Positions 1 to 8,779 of a stretch of DNA of 13,564 nucleotides are shown here, piece after piece. Below the pieces are notes generated by a model, which was not told the DNA's origin, searched no databases, and saw only the letters and a program-made list of their open reading frames with translations. Every line of letters starts with the position of its first letter. Position 1 is the first letter of the stretch. The position numbers and the translations under genes are program-made. The stretch is from Rhodobacteraceae bacterium UBA1957 (lineage in GTDB: Bacteria; Pseudomonadota; Alphaproteobacteria; Rhodobacterales; Rhodobacteraceae): NCBI GenBank assembly GCA_002336405.1, contig DDEJ01000001.1, positions 16,095 to 29,658 of the forward strand, in the 5' to 3' direction.

Positions 1-77
1 CCCAGCACGACGACAAAAATGATCAGTGTTACGCCGACAAGAACCCTTTGATCACCGCTTAAAGTGATAGCCAGCAA
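1..77 (-). CDS. Possible membrane protein fragment running off the left edge
   Basis: On the minus strand one frame stays open from the left edge up to beyond position 100. It encodes a strongly hydrophobic stretch (VLVGVTLIIFVVVLG) that resembles a single transmembrane helix near an N-terminus. The only initiator I can place is a TTG at 75-77, and no Shine-Dalgarno sequence precedes it. The plus-strand alternative is a hydrophilic tail ending at the TAA at 60-62. That tail looks like the antisense of a hydrophobic helix, so I prefer the minus-strand reading. If real, this gene is divergent from rnhB. Too little is present to name a family. Confidence 0.2.
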   Translation of the reverse strand, partial: MLAITLSGDQRVLVGVTLIIFVVVL

Positions 78-267
78 GTATGTTGTTGATAGGTTGGAAA
101 AACTGCCGTGAGGCGCAAGGGATTTCGATTTGGCCAATCGGTCTGTGACCTCACAGCAGGCCCTGTGACATGGTGTCTTGCTCCCCCCAAAAAACCATGC
201 ATGCCATTTGCACGACAGGCGCAGTTTTGTCTTGCGCGGGGGGGCGATCTGGGGTCTGTCGGCGGTC

Positions 268-888
268 ATGGGGCAACCGGATTACACCTTTGAACAGGCA
301 GCAGTGCAGCAGGGGCTGCAGTGCGTTGCGGGTGTGGATGAGGTGGGGCGGGGACCATTGGCCGGGCCTGTGACCGCCGCTGCGGTGATTTTAGATCCAC
401 ACAGTATTCCGCCGGGCTTGAACGATTCAAAGAAATTAACTGCCAGACGTCGGTCTGAGATCGCCGCTGATATATGGCTTATGGCAAAGGTTGCGGTGGC
501 CCACGCAAGCGTCGCAGAAATTGATGAGCTGAATATTTTGCGGGCCTCGCATCTGGCGATGCAGCGCGCGGTTGATCTGCTGCAACAGCGACCCGATCAT
601 GTGCTGATCGATGGTAATATGATCCCTCGCGGATTGACAGTCTCGGCAGAAACGATTGTCAAAGGCGACGCGCGTTCGTTGTCAATTGCTGCCGCATCTA
701 TCGTCGCAAAGGTGGTGCGCGACCGGATCATGTGCGCTTTGGCCGCAGATTTTCCCGGGTATGGTTGGGACAGCAACGCCGGATATCCGTCCAAAGCGCA
801 TAAAATGGCGCTGCAAAGCCTAGGGGTGACCCCACACCATAGACGTTCGTTCAAACCTGTCCACAATATCTTGTATCCAGAAAAATAA
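268..888 (+). CDS. rnhB: Ribonuclease HII
   Basis: This enzyme is a cytoplasmic endonuclease that nicks the RNA strand of RNA-DNA hybrids and excises misincorporated ribonucleotides, using divalent metal. With the ATG at 268 it is 206 residues, close to the family's usual 200-215. The family signature GVDEVGRGPLAGP is at 22-34, giving catalytic Asp24 and Glu25. The other acidic ligands are Asp115 (LIDGN) and Asp134 (VKGDARS). LNDSKKL (51-57), GYPSKAHK and HHRRSFKPV near the C-terminus are also typical. The frame stays open upstream to a TTG at 178, but that extension (Cys/His/Arg-rich) does not resemble the family, and the N-terminus MGQPDYTF fits roseobacterial homologues. No strong Shine-Dalgarno precedes either start. 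ccrM follows 100 bp downstream behind its own promoter-like region, so the two need not be one operon. Confidence 0.95.
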   Translation: MGQPDYTFEQAAVQQGLQCVAGVDEVGRGPLAGPVTAAAVILDPHSIPPGLNDSKKLTARRRSEIAADIWLMAKVAVAHASVAEIDELNILRASHLAMQRAVDLLQQRPDHVLIDGNMIPRGLTVSAETIVKGDARSLSIAAASIVAKVVRDRIMCALAADFPGYGWDSNAGYPSKAHKMALQSLGVTPHHRRSFKPVHNILYPEK

Positions 889-901
889 CTAAGCTTTTGA
901 T

Positions 902-942
902 TTAAAAAGAAATTGACTGCGAATCAGCTTTGACTCATCCTA
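902..942 (+). promoter_or_regulatory. ccrM promoter region: CtrA-like box and two GANTC methylation sites
   Basis: TTAA at 902-905, seven bases, then TTGA at 913-916 matches the CtrA consensus TTAA-N7-TTAA with one mismatch. The second half-site overlaps a -35-like TTGACT (913-918). Seventeen bases later lies a weak -10-like CATCCT (936-941). Two GANTC sites, GAATC at 921-925 and GACTC at 932-936, fall between these elements. In Caulobacter the ccrM promoter is CtrA-activated and carries two conserved GANTC sites; that is known, and its application here is inference from position and sequence. The -10 is the weakest part of the call. Confidence 0.5.
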
Positions 943-943
943 G

Positions 944-2104
<1,161 letters not shown>

Positions 2105-2189
2105 ACACTGCACTGTGATTGCGTTATGATTATGTGACCGGATGTTGATTTCGGGGCTGGCTGAAGTCTGTTTGGCCCGCCTCAACCTT

Positions 2190-2206
2190 AAATTTAGTCT
2201 AAATTT
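2190..2206. repeat. Perfect 17-bp palindrome in the ccrM 3' region
   Basis: AAATTTAG, a central T, and CTAAATTT form a perfect 8-1-8 inverted repeat 86 bp after the ccrM stop. The left end also reads TTAA-N7-CTAA (2188-2202), one mismatch from a CtrA box. It could be a transcription-factor operator or a hairpin in the ccrM 3' untranslated region. No gene starts immediately after it, because a terminator follows at 2228. Confidence 0.5.
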
Positions 2207-2227
2207 GGTTCGTAGAAACAGGTCCAG

Positions 2228-2254
2228 AACCCCACTTTTTATGTGGGGTTTTTA
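2228..2254 (+). terminator. Intrinsic terminator after ccrM
   Basis: AACCCCAC (2228-2235) pairs perfectly with GTGGGGTT (2243-2250) around a seven-base loop, and the T run continues to 2253. An 8-bp GC-rich stem followed directly by T residues is a classic rho-independent terminator. It separates ccrM from the dapC-ftsK-lolA cluster. Confidence 0.85.
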
Positions 2255-2399
2255 ATTGGGATAAATTTACGCCCTTAAACGATTGTTTGTGCCAGCTATC
2301 TCTATTGATTCGACTGGTTTTTCTGGACGAAGTCCATGCAATCTTGTATACTTTATCATAATTGGAGCGTGATGACTCCGAATGTTGAGGCAATTGAAA
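2255..2399 (+). promoter_or_regulatory. Promoter region of the dapC-ftsK-lolA cluster
   Basis: A good -10 hexamer, TATACT, lies at 2347-2352. Seventeen bases upstream is TGGACG at 2324-2329, a 4/6 match to TTGACA. A short dyad TGGAC-GAA-GTCCA (2324-2336) covers the -35. GANTC sites occur on both sides: GATTC at 2307-2311 and GACTC at 2374-2378. GAGG at 2387-2390 is the ribosome-binding site for the ATG at 2400. The rest of the stretch shows no gene on either strand. Confidence 0.45.
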
Positions 2400-3578
2400 A
2401 TGTTTTCCGAGCGGTTCTCGAACCTACCGGCCTATGCGTTTCCGCGTTTGCGGGCGCTGTTGGATGGCCATATGCCCGGTGGTGAGACCGTGCAGATGAC
2501 CATTGGCGAGCCGCAACACCCCTTTCCTGAGTGGGTGCAACAAACGCTGTTGCAGCACGTAGGAGAGTTTCAAAAATATCCCCCCAACGATGGTACGCCT
2601 GAGTTGTTAGGTGCTATTACAGACTGGTTGGCGGTGCGCTTTGGGGTGAAATTGGATCCTGCCACGCAAGTGATGGCATTGAATGGCACCCGCGAAGGAC
2701 TTTACAATGCGGCTATGGCACTTTGCCCCGAACAAAAGCGTGGCAAGCGATCCGTGGTGTTGATCCCCAATCCGTTTTATCAAGTTTATATGGTTGCAGC
2801 GATGTCGGTAGGTGCCGAACCGGTCTTTGTTCCGGCGACTGAGGCGACCAATTATTTGCCTGACTTTTGTTCAGTTGATCCGGCGATTTTAGAACGGACT
2901 GCGATTGTCTATCTGTGTTCGCCCTCAAACCCGCAAGGGGCGATTGCAAGTGCTGAGTATTGGTGCGATCTTATCGCGCTGGCGGAAAAGTATGATTTTC
3001 AGATTTTTGCCGATGAGTGCTATAGCGAAATCTATCGCGGGCCGGCACCTGTGGGCGGGCTTGAGATCGCCGCGCGCATGGCGGCAGATCCGGAACGTGT
3101 CGTTGCCTTCCATTCGCTGTCCAAACGCTCCAATTTGCCGGGATTGCGTTCGGGGTTTGTGGCGGGCGGACCGCGCAGCTTAGCGCGCATTAAGCAGTTG
3201 CGCGCCTATGGGGGTGCACCATTGCCACTGCCGTTAGTTCGGGTTGCTGAACGCGCTTGGTCGGATGAGACACATGTGGTTGAAAACCGTCAGATGTATG
3301 ATGAAAAATATGCACTTGCCGACGAGATTTTTGCATCAGTTTGCGAGTATCGCAGCCCGCCCGGCGGTTTTTTTCTCTGGCTTCCAGTTGAAGATGGGGA
3401 GCAGGCGGCGCTGAAACTATGGACATCGTCTGGGGTGCGGGTGCTGCCTGGCGCCTATCTGGCAAAAGAAATCGATGGGCAGAATCCCGGGAAATCATAT
3501 ATTCGGGTCGCTCTTGTGGCCCCCAAACCAGAGATGGTGCGCGGGCTTACGCTGTTGCGCGACTGTCTTTGGGCATAA
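2400..3578 (+). CDS. dapC: DapC-like PLP aminotransferase (N-succinyldiaminopimelate transaminase type)
   Basis: This is a fold-type I, class I/II aminotransferase. Its motifs fit the DapC branch, which transaminates N-succinyl-2-amino-6-ketopimelate with glutamate in the lysine/meso-diaminopimelate pathway. Visible PLP and substrate residues are Asn177 (SPSNPQG), Asp205 and Tyr208 (ADECYSEIY), the Schiff-base Lys242 in SLSKRSNLPGLRSGF, Arg250, and the carboxylate-binding Arg369 (YIRVALVAP). The phrase SKRSN-PGLRSGF and the N-terminal IGEPQHPFP are what I associate with DapC. The ATG at 2400 has GAGG nine bases upstream and gives 392 residues; an ATG at 2382 would add six residues with poorer spacing. 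ftsK starts 15 bp after the stop, so the two are probably co-transcribed. Substrate is inferred: ArgD-type enzymes can perform the same step, and no other dap gene is in the window. Confidence 0.8.
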   Translation: MFSERFSNLPAYAFPRLRALLDGHMPGGETVQMTIGEPQHPFPEWVQQTLLQHVGEFQKYPPNDGTPELLGAITDWLAVRFGVKLDPATQVMALNGTREGLYNAAMALCPEQKRGKRSVVLIPNPFYQVYMVAAMSVGAEPVFVPATEATNYLPDFCSVDPAILERTAIVYLCSPSNPQGAIASAEYWCDLIALAEKYDFQIFADECYSEIYRGPAPVGGLEIAARMAADPERVVAFHSLSKRSNLPGLRSGFVAGGPRSLARIKQLRAYGGAPLPLPLVRVAERAWSDETHVVENRQMYDEKYALADEIFASVCEYRSPPGGFFLWLPVEDGEQAALKLWTSSGVRVLPGAYLAKEIDGQNPGKSYIRVALVAPKPEMVRGLTLLRDCLWA

Positions 3579-3593
3579 CAGAACGAGGCTAAG

Positions 3594-6476
3594 ATGGCAT
3601 ATCAAGCACGTGATCGAGACCCGCTTTTTGACAGTAGTATGCAGGCGATGATCGAGAAACGAGGCAAAGAATTGTTTGGCTTGATCCTTGTGGGACTGGC
3701 GGGTCTTATGACAGCGATGATTGTCAGCTACAGTCCTGAAGATCCCAGCTTTATGGCGGTGACGGATGTGCCAGTACAAAACCTTTTAGGGCATATCGGC
3801 GCCTCGATTGCTGCGCCAATTTTTATGATTATTGGCTGGAGCAGCTGGGTCTTTGCGCTGGTCTTAGTCGTGTGGGGCGTTCGTTTTATATGTCATGCTG
3901 GATCTGACCGTGTGTTAGGCCGGATAGTTTTTCTGCCAGTGGCTCTGGCTTTGAGCTCGATGTATGCCTCGACACTGGTGCCATGGGGTGGCTGGACCCA
4001 TAGCTACGGTTTGGGGGGTTTATTTGGCGATACTGTGGTGGGTCTTTTGCTCAACAGTTTGCCCATCGATCTGGCGTGGGGGGTCAAGATTATATCGGTG
4101 TTTTTGGCGCTGGTCATTGTCGGTGCCCTTGCGTTCTTATTGGGTTTTTCAGTGTCTGAGTTGCGCGCCTGCAGGCGGTTTTTATTGGTTGGGATTATCC
4201 TGTCCTATGATCGTTTGATGCAACTTTTGGGCCGCGGCACTGTTGGGACCTTACGATTTGCTCAGCAGGCCCAACAAAAGCGCAGGCTGGCCCAAACCCA
4301 TGCCTCCCAAAACTATGCAGATCAAAGCCCTGTGATGGCTCAGGGATTGACGCGCGCGCGGTCTCAAGATGGCTCAGAGGTCTTTGGCCAACCTGAGGGT
4401 GACACGGCTACCGCGGCTCCGGAAGGTTTGTCATTCCTGTCCCGTATGCCAGGATTTGTGCAGCGTACCGAACCATTGATTGCCCCGGCCTCTCAGCCTC
4501 TGCCGCAGGCAGAACTGATTGAACATGCTCCAGATATCCGGCTTGAGAACATGCCCGATGATGCGCAGATTAAAGTGAAAATTGCCAATGTGATTAAATC
4601 ACGGGTAAACCAAGCCCCTTCGCCGCATGAAAAGACTGTGCCGTCTTCGATGCAGGATCCGCTGTATCCACAAAGCCCAATCGGTTCAGGCAATACAGCC
4701 GCGTGGCAGCCAGAAGCACTGAGTGGGTTTGACTCAGAACCCAGTTTGCAAAACCAGCCATTGTCGCCTGACAATGATTTCAATCAGGCTCTCAGTTTGG
4801 ATTTAGAGGCGCAGGATGGCTCTGGGTCGGTCCATCTGGGTTTGCCGACAGAAGCTTCACACAGAAAAGTGGTTCACCACGCCCAACGCAAAGCGTTGCA
4901 GGCTTCAACGCGGGCAGCGGCGGAGGCGCAGCCTGCGTTGCAATTTGAAGACCAGAGCACACCTAGTTATGAGTTGCCACCGTTGGCGCTTTTGGCGGAT
5001 GGTTCTGATATTGTGCATCATCAGCTGTCTGACGAGGCCTTGGAAGAGAACGCGCGGATGCTCGAGTCGGTGTTGGATGACTACGGGGTGAAAGGCGATA
5101 TTGTCAGCGTGCGGCCCGGGCCGGTGGTGACGATGTACGAGCTTGAGCCCGCGCCAGGTCTGAAAGCAAGCCGCGTGATCGGATTGTCAGACGATATTGC
5201 CCGCTCGATGTCTGCCCTGTCGGCGCGGGTGTCAACGGTTCCAGGTCGCTCGGTGATTGGAATTGAACTGCCCAATGAGCATCGTGAAAAAGTTGTGCTT
5301 CGCGAAATTTTATCCAGCCGGGATTTTGGCGACAGTGCGCAGAAACTGCCGCTGGCTTTGGGTAAAGATATTGCCGGCGATCCAGTGGTGGCAAATTTGG
5401 CCAAGATGCCACACCTGTTAATTGCAGGCACCACTGGGTCGGGTAAATCGGTTGCGATTAATACGATGATCTTGTCGTTACTTTACAAGCTGACACCGAG
5501 TGAGTGTCGTATGATTATGATCGACCCTAAAATGCTGGAATTAAGCGTATATGACGGTATTCCTCACCTGTTATCGCCTGTAGTGACCGATCCTAAAAAA
5601 GCTGTGGTGGCCCTTAAATGGGTGGTTGGCGAGATGGAGGAACGGTATCGCCGGATGTCAAAAATGGGGGTTAGGAATATCGACGGCTTTAATGGTCGGG
5701 TCGCGGATACTCTGGCAAAAAATGAACTGTTCAGCAGGACAGTGCAGACTGGGTTTGATGATGAAACCGGCGAGCCAATTTTCGAAACTGAGGAGTTCTC
5801 TCCAGAGAAGATGCCCTATATTGTCGTCGTTGTCGATGAGATGGCCGATTTGATGATGGTGGCGGGTAAAGAAATTGAGGCGTGCATCCAGCGCCTCGCG
5901 CAGATGGCGCGGGCCTCGGGTATTCATCTGATCATGGCAACCCAGCGCCCGTCGGTCGATGTTATTACTGGCACGATTAAGGCCAATTTTCCCACCCGGA
6001 TTTCGTTTCAGGTAACCTCAAAAATTGACAGTCGGACGATTTTGGGCGAAATGGGCGCCGAGCAGCTTTTAGGCATGGGGGACATGCTTTACATGGCTGG
6101 CGGGGCAAAAATCAGCCGCTGTCATGGTCCCTTTGTCAGCGATGAGGAAGTCGAGGAGATTGTCAGCTATTTGAAAACCTTTGGACCACCAGAATATGTC
6201 AATAAAGTTCTGGATGGTCTCGATCAGGAAAAAAGCAGTGATATCGACTTGGTTCTGGGGCTGGGCAACGGATCAGAGGGCGAGAACGCTTTATACGATC
6301 AAGCCGTGGCGGTTGTAATCAATGATCGCAAATGTTCGACGTCATATATTCAACGCAAATTGGCGATAGGATATAACAAGGCTGCGCGTTTGGTTGAGCA
6401 GATGGAAAGTGAAGGTTTGGTCTCAGGGGCCAACCATGTTGGAAAACGGGAAATATTGATCCCCGAAGCCCAGTAA
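3594..6476 (+). CDS. ftsK: FtsK DNA translocase
   Basis: This is an inner-membrane septal DNA pump that clears and aligns chromosome termini for XerCD-dif resolution during division. The 960 residues show the full layout. Residues about 27-185 hold four to five membrane segments, including the conserved SYSPEDPSF after the first. A Gln/Ser/Pro-rich linker of low complexity runs from about 200 to 470. An alpha/beta motor follows, with [16 protein letters not shown], Walker A GTTGSGKS (Lys618) and Walker [12 protein letters not shown] (Asp748, Glu749). The C-terminal winged-helix gamma domain (about 895-956, [21 protein letters not shown]) recognises the orienting DNA sequences. GAGG at 3585-3588 is five bases before the ATG. 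It appears intact. The position between a DAP-pathway aminotransferase and lolA gives an envelope/division context. Confidence 0.97.
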   Translation: MAYQARDRDPLFDSSMQAMIEKRGKELFGLILVGLAGLMTAMIVSYSPEDPSFMAVTDVPVQNLLGHIGASIAAPIFMIIGWSSWVFALVLVVWGVRFICHAGSDRVLGRIVFLPVALALSSMYASTLVPWGGWTHSYGLGGLFGDTVVGLLLNSLPIDLAWGVKIISVFLALVIVGALAFLLGFSVSELRACRRFLLVGIILSYDRLMQLLGRGTVGTLRFAQQAQQKRRLAQTHASQNYADQSPVMAQGLTRARSQDGSEVFGQPEGDTATAAPEGLSFLSRMPGFVQRTEPLIAPASQPLPQAELIEHAPDIRLENMPDDAQIKVKIANVIKSRVNQAPSPHEKTVPSSMQDPLYPQSPIGSGNTAAWQPEALSGFDSEPSLQNQPLSPDNDFNQALSLDLEAQDGSGSVHLGLPTEASHRKVVHHAQRKALQASTRAAAEAQPALQFEDQSTPSYELPPLALLADGSDIVHHQLSDEALEENARMLESVLDDYGVKGDIVSVRPGPVVTMYELEPAPGLKASRVIGLSDDIARSMSALSARVSTVPGRSVIGIELPNEHREKVVLREILSSRDFGDSAQKLPLALGKDIAGDPVVANLAKMPHLLIAGTTGSGKSVAINTMILSLLYKLTPSECRMIMIDPKMLELSVYDGIPHLLSPVVTDPKKAVVALKWVVGEMEERYRRMSKMGVRNIDGFNGRVADTLAKNELFSRTVQTGFDDETGEPIFETEEFSPEKMPYIVVVVDEMADLMMVAGKEIEACIQRLAQMARASGIHLIMATQRPSVDVITGTIKANFPTRISFQVTSKIDSRTILGEMGAEQLLGMGDMLYMAGGAKISRCHGPFVSDEEVEEIVSYLKTFGPPEYVNKVLDGLDQEKSSDIDLVLGLGNGSEGENALYDQAVAVVINDRKCSTSYIQRKLAIGYNKAARLVEQMESEGLVSGANHVGKREILIPEAQ

Positions 6477-6554
6477 AACTCTTGCAAGGGCGGCATGAAC
6501 TTGGTCACGAAAATGTTCACTGCCAATGGTGCGAATACCTGTTAGGATGGCTGT

Positions 6555-7157
6555 ATGAAGACTATTCGTTATGTTTTGACCACTCTGCTGTTTCTGACCC
6601 AAGTCGCGCCGGTATTCGCCGAGAAAATTTCGTTGCGTGATTTGTCTGCCTACTTAAACGGGATCAAGACAGCTCAATTTGAGTTCTCTCAGATTAATGG
6701 TGATGGCTCAATCTCTGAAGGCAAAATTTATATAAAACGACCGGGAAGAATGCGGTTTGAATACAACCCGCCAAACAATGCGTTGGTGCTCGCCTCGGCG
6801 GGAAGGTTGGCAATTTTTGATGATAAAGGCAATCAAGATCCGGTGATATACCCCTTAAAACGGACGCCGCTTGCAATTATTCTGGCCAAGAATATCGACT
6901 TGGCTTCCTCGCCGATGGTGGTGGGGCATAAGGCTGATGGTGCGGTGACTGTTGTCAGCGTCGAAGATCCCGGCCACCCTGATCAGGGACGCGTTGATTT
7001 TGTTTTTATCGGCCCTGACCCCGTATTGCGTCAATGGGTGGTCAGCGATGCAAGTGGCGGCTCTACCACCATGATACTGGGTGATTTTCAAACCGGCATG
7101 GCGTTAGGCTCCAGTTTGTTTAATATCACTCACAACACCAATTCCAGACGCGATTAA
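6555..7157 (+). CDS. lolA: Outer-membrane lipoprotein carrier LolA
   Basis: LolA is the periplasmic chaperone that takes lipoproteins from the LolCDE transporter to the outer membrane. Residues 1-22 form a signal peptide: basic MKTIR, hydrophobic core, and cleavage expected after VFA at 20-22. The mature protein has the family hallmarks TAQFEFSQ, the repeated phrase EGKIYIKRPGRMRFEYNPP, and a C-terminal half ending in FNITHN. At 200 residues it is the usual length. AGGA at 6544-6547 sits seven bases before the ATG. It follows ftsK by 78 bp, in which I see neither a clear terminator nor a clear promoter, so read-through from ftsK is likely. Its stop codon lies 4 bp from the stop of the convergent lipoprotein gene. 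Confidence 0.9.
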   Translation: MKTIRYVLTTLLFLTQVAPVFAEKISLRDLSAYLNGIKTAQFEFSQINGDGSISEGKIYIKRPGRMRFEYNPPNNALVLASAGRLAIFDDKGNQDPVIYPLKRTPLAIILAKNIDLASSPMVVGHKADGAVTVVSVEDPGHPDQGRVDFVFIGPDPVLRQWVVSDASGGSTTMILGDFQTGMALGSSLFNITHNTNSRRD

Positions 7158-7161
7158 CAGG

Positions 7162-7743
7162 TCAGACTGGGCAATTTCTCAATTGCGTGCGATACTTATC
7201 GCTGCGTTTAGACACCTTACCTGCAACCGATAACAACCAGCTTTTTCGCAGATGTGAGCTGCGTGAATAACCCGTATGTCCTTCGTGATAAGCAAGATAT
7301 TGGTTGCGCGCGTCTGACAGGGCAATGCCGTTGCGTTTCTTGCTTGTTGTCATATACCAACCGATGAAATCTGCAGCATCGCCTATGTCACTGCGCTGCG
7401 CCCAGCGTCGCCCGGTTTTTTTGCGATAATCATCCCAAGTCCCATCCAGCGCCTGCGCATAGCCATATGCGGAACTGACACGACCACGTGGGATGATCCC
7501 GAGGAAATACTTGCGGGGAGTTTTGGCATTTTGAATGAATTTGCTCTCTTGATGAATAGTGGCCATTTGCACGTGGACTGGTACGCCCCATTTGCGTTCA
7601 GAGGCGCGAAAGGCCCGGACGAATTGTGGTCGCTGGTCCAAGATTGCGCAGGCATTATCCATCTGACTTGGCGCTCTTGAGTAACGCGAACTACAGCCGG
7701 CAACCAATACAAGGATCATTAGGGCATAAATGGACTTAGTCAT
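7162..7743 (-). CDS. Transglycosylase SLT-domain lipoprotein
   Basis: The sequence suggests a lytic-transglycosylase-like lipoprotein that cleaves peptidoglycan glycan strands. A type II signal peptide ends in the lipobox LVAGC with the lipidated Cys17. Ser18 and Ser19 follow, so there is no inner-membrane-retention Asp at +2 and outer-membrane sorting by Lol is expected. The lysozyme-like core has the presumed catalytic Glu66 in HQESKF, then SAYGYAQ (91-97) and AYHEGHTGY (151-159), matching the order of SLT motifs. Cys32 and Cys191 could form a disulfide. The ATG is preceded by AGGTGAG six bases away. It is 193 residues, short for a soluble lytic transglycosylase but normal for small lipoprotein forms. 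Activity is inferred; the Glu and GYAQ motifs are the main support. Confidence 0.8.
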   Translation of the reverse strand: MTKSIYALMILVLVAGCSSRYSRAPSQMDNACAILDQRPQFVRAFRASERKWGVPVHVQMATIHQESKFIQNAKTPRKYFLGIIPRGRVSSAYGYAQALDGTWDDYRKKTGRRWAQRSDIGDAADFIGWYMTTSKKRNGIALSDARNQYLAYHEGHTGYSRSSHLRKSWLLSVAGKVSKRSDKYRTQLRNCPV

Positions 7744-7814
7744 ATCTCACTCACCTATTACTATATCGGTGTGCGTATACTAAAAGTTGTGGTGAGAGAA
7801 CCATATTCCTAAGC

Positions 7815-8696
7815 CTAAAGTAGAATTGTGATCAAAATCGGTAGGCTCAGGACAGACATGAGGCTTGAAACCACAACCAATCCGGCAACAGATTGTGCAT
7901 CTGCGCCATATTTTTCGGCCAGTAAATAGGATGTAACCGCCACTGGCGTCGTCAATTGTAAGACCAGAATGGCAAAGGCTATAGGTTCCAGGTCAAAATA
8001 CCACCCCGCAGCCCAAGCCGCGGCACTGCAAATAATCAACTTGATGAGTGCAAGCGCGATGGCTTGTGTCAATCGGCCGGGGCGCAGTCTGGCCACTGCA
8101 ACCCCCAGTGTGATCAGCATCAAAGGAATGGCCATTTGACCTATTAAGGTAAGGCTGTTGGTTAAAAAAACTGGCGTTTGCCAGCCCTGAACCATAAAAA
8201 CACCACCCAAAAGGGTCGCAGGAATTAACGGTTCTTTCAGTAATTTTCCAGGACTGCCACCACCCGCTACGAGCCAGACACCGAAAGTGAAAGAGATAAT
8301 TGCCATGATGGCAAACACAACGATCGCATAGCCCAGACCGGTCTGGCCAAAGGCAAAAAAGGCTAAAGGCATGCCAACATTGCCGGTATTGCCGAACAAG
8401 AGGCTCGGCAGGAACGTCCGTTGTGAAAGGCCAAAGGCTTTGAGTATCGCGAAGCCGGCACCCCCAACGGCGAGATAGGCCACCACAGTCGCCATGGAAA
8501 TATCAGCCAACATTTGCGGGGTGATCTCAGTTTGCATCAAAGACACAAATATCAGACAGGGCACCGCCAGCGTCATGGCGATCTGGGTCACAAACTGAAC
8601 GCGATATTCGAAACCAAGTTTAACCCAAATATACCCGATAGCCGCCAAAAGAAACACAGGCGTTACGATTTCAAGGACTGTAAAAGCTAAGGCCAA
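7815..8696 (-). CDS. AEC-family (auxin efflux carrier) permease
   Basis: This is a polytopic inner-membrane protein of the AEC/BART-type transporter family, members of which export or exchange organic acids such as malate. Substrate cannot be told. Hallmarks are the FGNTGNVGMPLAFFAFG motif, GQMAIPLMLITLGVAVAR in the second half, and PVAVTSYLLAEKYGAD near the end, with about ten hydrophobic segments. The start is uncertain. No ATG fits: TTG at 8694-8696 gives 293 residues beginning just before VLEIVTPVFLL, as in homologues I recall. A TTG at 8733-8735 would add 13 residues but has no ribosome-binding site and would overlap the hspQ promoter. A weak AGAAG precedes the shorter start. The lipoprotein gene lies 71 bp downstream on the same strand with no terminator visible between. 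Confidence 0.8.
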   Translation of the reverse strand: MALAFTVLEIVTPVFLLAAIGYIWVKLGFEYRVQFVTQIAMTLAVPCLIFVSLMQTEITPQMLADISMATVVAYLAVGGAGFAILKAFGLSQRTFLPSLLFGNTGNVGMPLAFFAFGQTGLGYAIVVFAIMAIISFTFGVWLVAGGGSPGKLLKEPLIPATLLGGVFMVQGWQTPVFLTNSLTLIGQMAIPLMLITLGVAVARLRPGRLTQAIALALIKLIICSAAAWAAGWYFDLEPIAFAILVLQLTTPVAVTSYLLAEKYGADAQSVAGLVVVSSLMSVLSLPILITILL

Positions 8697-8728
8697 GGCG
8701 CGCTTCTGTAAAAAATGAGGACTGTTAA

Positions 8729-8756
8729 TGGACAAGTCACATGCTTTGAGTTTAAT
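8729..8756 (+). promoter_or_regulatory. hspQ promoter
   Basis: TGGACA (8729-8734, 5/6 match to TTGACA) and TTTAAT (8751-8756, 5/6 match to TATAAT) are separated by 16 bp. This predicts a short leader before AGGGGG (8769-8774) and the ATG at 8780. It looks like a vegetative sigma-70 promoter. I did not find a clear alphaproteobacterial RpoH pattern (CTTGAA with CCCATNT). Confidence 0.5.
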
Positions 8757-8779
8757 AGCAACACCAACAGGGGGTTTCT

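Noticed and set aside
597..866. Minus-strand reading frame inside rnhB
   Set aside because: It is antisense to the conserved catalytic part of RNase HII and has no recognisable motif or ribosome-binding site.
2199..2393. Minus-strand 64-codon frame in the ccrM-dapC intergenic region
   Set aside because: It crosses the terminator and the dapC promoter in antisense, and its composition is not protein-like. No family is recognisable.
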